Source: Caldilineaceae bacterium
GTDB lineage: Bacteria > Chloroflexota > Anaerolineae > Caldilineales > Caldilineaceae
Length of the DNA: 6,523 nucleotides
NCBI GenBank assembly: GCA_015494005.1
Contig: WGCB01000224.1
Coordinates: 1-6,523, forward strand
Direction of reading: 5' to 3'
Each line of letters opens with the position of its first letter. Position 1 is the first letter of the stretch. Position numbers and translations under genes: made by a program. Of the stretch, positions 1 through 4,385 are shown one piece after another. The notes under the pieces are model-generated. The model was not told where the DNA came from, did not search any database, and saw only the letters and a program-made list of their open reading frames with translations.

Positions 1-234
1 CTGGGGCTGGTCCTGCGTCTCCAGGAGCGCTACCCGGAGGCCATCGAGAGCTACGACCAGGCCCTGGCCCTGGACCCAGAGCGACCGGCCTCCTGGCTGG
101 GCCGGGGCATTGCCCGCTACATCCTGGGCCAGGACGAGCAGGCCCGAGCCGACCTGGCCCGGGCGTTGACCTTCGATCTGCCCTCAGACGCGGCCCAGTT
201 CGCCCGGGATCTACTGGACGAGCTGGGCGGCTAG
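1..234 (+). CDS. TPR-repeat protein, C-terminal fragment
   Basis: The frame is open from the left edge to a TAG stop and gives the last 77 residues of a longer protein. Residues 1-27 fit the second half of one tetratricopeptide repeat, with the pattern Y-P-E-A-I-x-x-Y-x-x-A-L-x-L-D-P. Residues 28-60 form a further degenerate repeat (A-S-W-L-G-R-G-I-A-R-Y-x-L-G, then A-R-A-D-L-x-R-A-L). A short helical, acidic end follows (DLLDELGG). TPR repeats are helical scaffolds for protein-protein contacts, so the fragment gives no specific function; the N-terminal partner domain lies outside the window. The gene converges on the SulP gene with a 34-bp gap. Repeat identity is fairly sure; the role is unknown. 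Confidence 0.8.
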   Translation: MGLVLRLQERYPEAIESYDQALALDPERPASWLGRGIARYILGQDEQARADLARALTFDLPSDAAQFARDLLDELGG

Positions 235-238
235 CCCT

Positions 239-255
239 GGCCGTGCGGACCGGCC
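239..255. terminator. Weak hairpin between convergent genes
   Basis: GGCCG at 239-243 can pair with CGGCC at 251-255 around a 7-nt loop. It is the only structure seen in the 34-bp gap between the TPR gene and the convergent SulP gene, so it could end transcription from both sides. The stem is short and neither strand has a T-tract, and such stems arise often by chance in GC-rich DNA. Confidence 0.2.
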
Positions 256-268
256 CCTGTGGTGACGA

Positions 269-2041
269 TCAGACGCACTCCAGCTGGCGCATGGCCTGGT
301 GGGTGCTCAGGAAGAAGCGTTCCGGGCCGATCTCGTCCACGAAGCCGACGGCCTTCAGCCGATCCATCACCGGCCCCTTGACCTCCGCGAAGTACAGCGT
401 CACCCCCGCGTCCCCTAATTCCCGATTCAGCTCCTCCAGGGTCTCCAGGGCGCTGGCATCCACGAAGTTCACCGCGCTGAAGATCAGCACCAGATGCTTC
501 ACCCGAGGGTTGTCCGCCACCATCTGGAGGATGGCGGTCTCCAGGTATTGGGTGTTGGCGAAGTAGAGGCTCTGGTCCACCCGGATGGCCAGGACGTGGG
601 GGCAGGTCTGCACCTCATGGCGCAGCACGTTGCGGAAGTGCTCGCTGTCGCCGACCCGGCCCACCACCGCGATGTGGGGGCGGCTGGTCCGCCAGAGGAA
701 GAGCAGGATGGCGGTGGCCACCCCGGCCAGGATGCCCTTCTCCACGCCGATGGCCAGCACGGCGACGAAGGTGACCACCAGGGAGGCGAAATCCGCCTTG
801 CTGTAGCGCCAGGTGTGCTTCACCGTCTTGAAGTCGAAGAGGTTGGCCACGGCCACCAGGATGATGGCGGCCAGCACGGCCTTGGGCAGAAAGTAGAAGA
901 GGGGGGTGAGGAAGATCACCGTCAAGGCGATGAGCAGGGCGGTGACGATGGAGGCCAGGCCCGTCTGGGCCCCGGCCGCGAAGTTCACCACCGAGCGGCT
1001 GAAACCCCCGGTCACCGGGTAGCCGCCGGTGAAAGTGGCGGCCAGGTTGGCCGCGCCCAGGGCCACCAGCTCTTGGTCCGCGTCCACTTTCTGCCGCCGC
1101 TTGCTGGCCAGGGATTTGGCCACGGAGATGCTCTCCATGAAGCCCACGAAGCTGATGGCCAGGGCCGTGGGCAGGAGCAGCTGCCAGATTCCTGGATCCA
1201 GGGTGGGCATGGTCAGCGGAGGCAGGCCGGCCGGCACCCCGCCCACGATGGCCACACCTGCGCCCTCATGCAGCCGGAATCCCCAGACCGCCAGGGTGCT
1301 CACCAGCACCACCACCAGGGGAGCGCTCTTGGTGATGGGCATGATCAGGGTCTCCTTCAGCCCCCACCGGCGCAGCAGGCCTCCCAGCTTGTACTTGAAG
1401 AAAAGCAGCAGCCCGATGCTGCCCAGGCCGATGACCAGGGTGACCAGGTTGGTCTCGCCCAGGTGGTTCAGGGTGTAGAGCACCCGCTGGTAGAAGTACT
1501 CGGTGCGAGGGACGCGGAAGCCCAGGACGTGCTTCACCTGGCTGAAGCCGATGACGATGGCCGCCGCACTGGTGAAGCCAGAGAGCACCGGGTGGCTGAG
1601 GAAGTTCACCAGGAAGCCCAGGCGCACCACCCCCATGATCAGCTGGACGATCCCCACCAGCAGGGCCAGGGTGAGGGCCAGCTGCACGTATTCTGGGCCA
1701 CCCTGCTCGGCCAGGGGCGAGATGCCGGTGGCGACCAGCAGGGAGACGATGGCCACCGGACCCACGGCCAGGACCCGGCTGCTCCCCAGCAGACCGTAGA
1801 CGATCAAGGGGAGGATGCTGGCGTAGAGGCCCACCTGGGGCGGCAGGCCGGCCAACAGGGCGTAGGCCATGCTCTGGGGCACCAGCATGATGGTCACGAT
1901 GATCCCGGCCAGTAGATCCCCGGTGAGATCCTGTCGCCGGTAGTGGAGCAGCCAATCCAGGAAGGGCAGGTAGCGGCCCAGGCCATTGCGGCGCCGGGCG
2001 GACGCAGGCGTTGGTGTGGTGTGGGTTTCGGAAACGGTCAT
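269..2041 (-). CDS. SulP/SLC26-family anion transporter with STAS domain
   Basis: This is a 590-residue inner-membrane transporter of the SulP family, whose members move sulfate, bicarbonate, dicarboxylates or other anions; the substrate here cannot be read from sequence. A cytoplasmic N-terminus (1-37) precedes a hydrophobic core of many membrane segments (about 40-450). Family hallmarks are VPQSMAYALLAGLPPQVGLY (54-73), GSSRVLAVGPVAIVS (86-100), and the E303 to N352 block containing ESISVAKSLA and GGFSRSVVN. A C-terminal STAS domain (about 455-590) carries D-A-S-A (528-531), the position of the regulatory serine in anti-sigma-antagonist relatives. Length is normal for the bacterial family. 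The ATG start has a GGAG site (2052-2055) 10 nt upstream. An overlapping ATG 11 bp further upstream is in another frame. The gene looks intact. Family assignment is near certain. Confidence 0.96.
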   Translation of the reverse strand: MTVSETHTTPTPASARRRNGLGRYLPFLDWLLHYRRQDLTGDLLAGIIVTIMLVPQSMAYALLAGLPPQVGLYASILPLIVYGLLGSSRVLAVGPVAIVSLLVATGISPLAEQGGPEYVQLALTLALLVGIVQLIMGVVRLGFLVNFLSHPVLSGFTSAAAIVIGFSQVKHVLGFRVPRTEYFYQRVLYTLNHLGETNLVTLVIGLGSIGLLLFFKYKLGGLLRRWGLKETLIMPITKSAPLVVVLVSTLAVWGFRLHEGAGVAIVGGVPAGLPPLTMPTLDPGIWQLLLPTALAISFVGFMESISVAKSLASKRRQKVDADQELVALGAANLAATFTGGYPVTGGFSRSVVNFAAGAQTGLASIVTALLIALTVIFLTPLFYFLPKAVLAAIILVAVANLFDFKTVKHTWRYSKADFASLVVTFVAVLAIGVEKGILAGVATAILLFLWRTSRPHIAVVGRVGDSEHFRNVLRHEVQTCPHVLAIRVDQSLYFANTQYLETAILQMVADNPRVKHLVLIFSAVNFVDASALETLEELNRELGDAGVTLYFAEVKGPVMDRLKAVGFVDEIGPERFFLSTHQAMRQLECV

Positions 2042-2131
2042 CTTCGGTCATCTCCAGGATCTTCAGGGCGGGGGAGCGAACTTCCGTCCTTAGATGCACC
2101 GGTTTCAGCTTCCGTTACAGAATTCGATTCG

Positions 2132-2150
2132 CTCGGGATCTTTCCCCGAG
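2132..2150. other. Small hairpin upstream of the SulP gene
   Basis: CTCGGG at 2132-2137 pairs with CCCGAG at 2145-2150 around a 7-nt loop. It lies 7 bp from the stronger hairpin at 2158-2186, on the SulP side. It could be part of a terminator for the upstream membrane-protein gene or a leader structure of the SulP transcript. No T-tract follows on the minus strand. Confidence 0.3.
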
Positions 2151-2157
2151 ACGCGAT

Positions 2158-2186
2158 GAGGCCGCCGAAATCGCTTCGGCGGCCTC
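2158..2186 (-). terminator. Perfect 12-bp stem-loop, possible terminator
   Basis: GAGGCCGCCGAA (2158-2169) and TTCGGCGGCCTC (2175-2186) are exact reverse complements separated by 5 nt. The element sits 54 bp past the stop of the DUF4870-like gene and 117 bp before the SulP start, both on the minus strand, which suits a terminator of the former. It lacks a following T-run on either strand, so it does not fit the classic intrinsic type. An alternative is an RNA-stabilising or attenuating structure ahead of SulP, or a dispersed palindrome. The inverted repeat is certain; its role is inferred. Confidence 0.55.
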
Positions 2187-2210
2187 GCTCTGTGCTGGGA
2201 TGCGGCATTT

Positions 2211-2226
2211 CCGGGATGTAGCCCGG
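2211..2226. other. Short stem-loop just downstream of the DUF4870-like gene
   Basis: CCGGG at 2211-2215 pairs with CCCGG at 2222-2226 around a 6-nt loop, beginning 14 bp beyond the stop of the DUF4870-like gene. It is the first of three hairpins that the minus-strand transcript would contain before the SulP start. The stem is only 5 bp and may be chance. Confidence 0.25.
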
Positions 2227-2239
2227 TGACGGCTCCCTT

Positions 2240-2899
2240 CTACGCCTCCTTGAGCCAGCCCTGGTCCTTGAGGAAGGTAGTCAGGCCCGGGATGGCGAAG
2301 CGCTTGCCCTGATAGGCCTGGTACCCATAGTAGACCAGGGCGATGTAGGCCATGAGCACTGCAATGGGGCTCAGGCAGAGGACAGCCAGCCCCACCAGCC
2401 AGCCGATGATGGGGATCCAGGAAAGGATGAAGGTCCCCACAGAGACGGCCAGGGCGATGAGGACGAAGACCACCATCAGGGCCAGGCTCTGCACCGCGTG
2501 GTAGCGCTGGAAGGGGCGGTCCCGGCTGCTCTCGCTGAGCAGCACCAGGATGGGCATGATCCCGGGGATGAGGATCTGGGAGGCGTAGCAGAGCATGGCG
2601 ATGAGTCGATCATCGCTGTCCGCGTTGGGATCGATCTCCACGTCCCGCATGAACTCGCCTCGGCGCAGGGCCTCCGCGGCCTCCTCCGCCTGTTCTCGGG
2701 CTGCGCTGGCCACTCGCTCCGCTGGCGTGGGCTCTTCGGACACGTTCTCCACCTCCACTCGAGCATCCGCTTGGGTCTCCGCCGCGGATCCTTCCTCGTT
2801 TCCCTTTTCCTGTGCAAGGGAGTCCTCTTGCTCAGAGGCTTCTTCTGGGGAGGCGCCCTCGGGGCTCTCCATCTTGGGCTGGTTGATCTCTTCGGGCAT
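2240..2899 (-). CDS. DUF4870/Tic20-like membrane protein with acidic N-terminal tail
   Basis: The protein has 219 residues. Residues 1-96 are hydrophilic and strongly acidic (about 30% Asp/Glu), low in complexity, with an Ala/Glu-rich helix-prone stretch at 60-82. Residues 97-216 match what I know of the DUF4870 (Tic20-like) family: a start DDRLIAMLCYASQILIPGIM, then FQRYHAVQSLAL (130-141), two or three further membrane segments (about 138-190), and an amphipathic end YYGYQAYQGKRFAIP with a final DQGWL. The family has no firmly established biochemical role. The frame is open upstream to 3049, but the ATG at 2899 is preferred because GAGGA (2907-2911) precedes it by 7 nt and the extra 50 residues look like untranslated DNA. 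It is flanked by hairpins and probably transcribed alone. The domain call is from memory of the family, not a search. Confidence 0.82.
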   Translation of the reverse strand: MPEEINQPKMESPEGASPEEASEQEDSLAQEKGNEEGSAAETQADARVEVENVSEEPTPAERVASAAREQAEEAAEALRRGEFMRDVEIDPNADSDDRLIAMLCYASQILIPGIMPILVLLSESSRDRPFQRYHAVQSLALMVVFVLIALAVSVGTFILSWIPIIGWLVGLAVLCLSPIAVLMAYIALVYYGYQAYQGKRFAIPGLTTFLKDQGWLKEA

Positions 2900-2906
2900 G
2901 ATGTGT

Positions 2907-2913
2907 TCCTCGC
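2907..2913 (-). promoter_or_regulatory. Ribosome binding site that fixes the DUF4870-like start
   Basis: On the minus strand this reads GCGAGGA, with GAGGA 7 nt before the ATG at 2899. The upstream in-frame start at 3049 would add 50 residues lacking domain character, so this site decides the start. Confidence 0.75.
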
Positions 2914-3097
2914 TGAATTGCTGGTTGCCGTGAACGATTCTCTGCATGGCGGGGTGCGCACATCCCCGCTGGGACCGATGGAGCGAATCCATCTCGGCGC
3001 CAGGGTTCAATCTTCGGGGGAAGGGTCTGAACCCGCTGGCACAAAGCAATACGTCCTGGCCTGCAAAAAGTTTCCAGTTTTTTCCCGATCCTGGGAC

Positions 3098-3126
3098 CCC
3101 GGGGACGCGAAACAGCGTCCCCCGGG
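3098..3126 (-). terminator. GC-rich stem-loop downstream of the TadG-like gene
   Basis: GGGGACGC (3101-3108) pairs exactly with GCGTCCCC (3115-3122) around a 6-nt loop. CCC (3098-3100) and GGG (3124-3126) extend the stem past one bulged C. It begins 51 bp after the TadG-like stop, a normal place for a terminator. The minus strand afterwards is A-rich rather than T-rich, so it would be a non-canonical terminator or a 3'-end stabiliser. Confidence 0.5.
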
Positions 3127-3177
3127 CCTGGAGGACGCTGCCAAGTTCGGCCTGGCCGATTCGGTGAGGAGGTGGTG

Positions 3178-4095
3178 CTAGTCGGTGAAGTCGATCACCT
3201 TGATCCCGATGGTGGAGCTGGGATCGATCTCCTTGCCCACGTCGATGTACTCCACAAAGTAGCCGTAGATCTTGCTGTTGGCCCCTTGGGAGACGGTGCT
3301 GGTGATGACGAAGCGAGCGAATCCTCGGGCCACGTACTTCAGGTTGGCCCCGGCGCCGGTGACCTCGGCCGGGTCGTAGAGGATGACGGTCACCGGCTGG
3401 CCGATCCAGGCATCGAGGTTGTTGCGCACCGCGCTGAAGGAGACGCCAGTGTGGCCGCTCACCTGATCCCCGACATGGACGGTGTCGCTGCGGGAGGGGT
3501 CATCGATGTTGGCCCGCAGGGTGGTGGTGGAAGGAACCTGCCCGCTCCAGTGCACCCAGCCGAAGTTACCCGGTCCGGAAGCATTGCCCCACAGTTCGAC
3601 TGTCTCCCAGAGGGCCCATTCATCCTTCTCAACGACAAAGGGCATCAGGTTGTCCGCTTCCGCAACGGCGCCGTAGACAGCCTCCCCCTCCGCGCTCACG
3701 GTGATGGTGTCCAGCCCCAGCACCTGGGCGAAAACCGTGCTGACCTCTGATTTGGCGTCCACGACGACTTTGGTTCCATCCACGATGGTAATGGTGGAGA
3801 GGTCTGAATCGGCCCCGTTGGCGGTGAGAAGTCCCTGGGCTCGCTCGGTGACGAAGCTTTCGCTGAACCCTTCGGCCAGGGCGCGGGCCCCTGCCACGGC
3901 CGCGGCATCCGCGGCCACCTGCATCTTTCGGTAGTTGACATAAGCCCTGCCCAGATCAATGACGATCCCGAGCATGCCGATGAACACCATCATGAAGAGG
4001 GACAGGATGACCAGGGATTGGCCCGTTTCCCGCCCCAGCCAAGGGCGGGCGGGCCCTGTCTTCCCCTGGGATGTGCCTGTGCGTCTGTTGACCAT
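3178..4095 (-). CDS. TadE/TadG-like single-pass pilus-assembly-related protein
   Basis: This is a 305-residue protein. After a basic cytoplasmic start (1-23), a G-Q-S motif (25-27) leads into one membrane helix (about 27-47). Then comes DLGRAYVNYRKMQVAADAAA (47-66) and VAGARALAEG, the signature of the Tad N-terminal region shared by TadG-like minor pilins and related Flp/Tad assembly proteins. The rest is extracytoplasmic and probably beta-rich. PGNFGWVHWSG (175-185), VILYDPAEVTGAGAN (237-251) and YVARGFARFVI (254-264) resemble the C-terminal part of TadG-like proteins as I recall them. Two AGGAG sites (4099-4103 and 4104-4108) precede the ATG; the farther one, 8 nt away, has the better spacing. 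No tadA, tadB, tadC, tadZ or flp gene is adjacent, so it is an orphan here and involvement in a pilus is unproven. Confidence 0.85.
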   Translation of the reverse strand: MVNRRTGTSQGKTGPARPWLGRETGQSLVILSLFMMVFIGMLGIVIDLGRAYVNYRKMQVAADAAAVAGARALAEGFSESFVTERAQGLLTANGADSDLSTITIVDGTKVVVDAKSEVSTVFAQVLGLDTITVSAEGEAVYGAVAEADNLMPFVVEKDEWALWETVELWGNASGPGNFGWVHWSGQVPSTTTLRANIDDPSRSDTVHVGDQVSGHTGVSFSAVRNNLDAWIGQPVTVILYDPAEVTGAGANLKYVARGFARFVITSTVSQGANSKIYGYFVEYIDVGKEIDPSSTIGIKVIDFTD

Positions 4096-4188
4096 GATCT
4101 CCTCTCCTCGCGCCTTGGAGCTCCCGCCATCGGCTTTCCCACCAGGGAGCCCCTGATCTTTTCCGGCGGGATAGTCCCTTGTGTTCCC

Positions 4189-4217
4189 AGTATAGCAGCT
4201 GCCTGTCTCTGCGCCAG
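4189..4217 (-). promoter_or_regulatory. Candidate sigma-70-type promoter for the TadG-like gene
   Basis: On the minus strand a TATACT box (4189-4194; five of six match TATAAT) lies 17 nt after CTGGCG (4212-4217; three of six match TTGACA). Transcription from here would give a leader of roughly 85 nt before the ATG at 4095. The -10 box is good and the spacing ideal, but the -35 is weak. Confidence 0.45.
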
Positions 4218-4225
4218 GCGCTTCT

Positions 4226-4261
4226 GGTACCAGCCAATGCTCCTAAGTACCATTGCGTACC
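4226..4261. repeat. Interrupted inverted repeat with three GTACC boxes, possible operator
   Basis: GGTAC (4226-4230) and CAATG (4235-4239) are mirrored by CATTG (4251-4255) and GTACC (4257-4261). Within it, GTACC occurs at 4227, 4247 and 4257, that is 20 and 10 bp apart, about two and one turns of the helix. The element lies between the two outward-facing candidate promoters of the divergent genes, the usual place for a shared regulator site. The arms are short and unequally spaced, so protein binding is an inference. Confidence 0.4.
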
Positions 4262-4281
4262 TTTTCCATCGGGACTACCTT
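4253..4281 (+). promoter_or_regulatory. Weak candidate promoter for the secreted PQQ-propeller gene
   Basis: TTGCGT (4253-4258) and TACCTT (4276-4281) are spaced by 17 nt, each matching three of six consensus bases. The position, about 105 bp before the ATG and overlapping the GTACC repeat, is sensible, but the match is poor and other starts are possible. Confidence 0.22.
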
Positions 4282-4385
4282 GGATTCAGTGTTTCCACAG
4301 AGTCTCGCCCTGAAAATGCATCGCCATTTCGCCTAGAGGCGCGCTTCCCACTTCTCCATTTCCGCCGATCCAAGGAGAACCAAGC

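Larger units (their letters stand above)
2900..3177. other. Intergenic region between two minus-strand genes
   Basis: No convincing gene lies in this 278-bp gap. It holds the leader of the DUF4870-like gene, an AT-rich patch at about 3064-3087 (runs of A and T, unlike the GC-rich surroundings) that could be part of that gene's promoter, the hairpin at 3098-3126, and a short palindrome TCGGCC-T-GGCCGA at 3147-3159. I could not find a -35/-10 pair good enough to call. Confidence 0.6.

Noticed and set aside
494..1915. Long plus-strand open frame of 473 codons opposite the SulP gene
   Set aside because: Its translation is rich in His, Gln, Gly and Asp without domain logic, and it lies antisense to a gene with clear SulP motifs throughout. 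It reflects the codon bias of a GC-rich gene read on the other strand.
1266..2099. Minus-strand open frame of 277 codons overlapping the SulP start
   Set aside because: It is the shifted frame of SulP, rich in Pro, Gly, Arg and His, with no recognisable domain; the other frame contains all the transporter motifs.
2101..2157. Promoter for SulP around TGTAAC on the minus strand
   Set aside because: The box matches only four of six bases and no acceptable -35 lies 16-18 nt upstream, so it was not called.
2900..3049. Extended N-terminus for the DUF4870-like protein
   Set aside because: The extra 50 residues have no signal or domain character, while the ATG at 2899 has a well-spaced GAGGA site.
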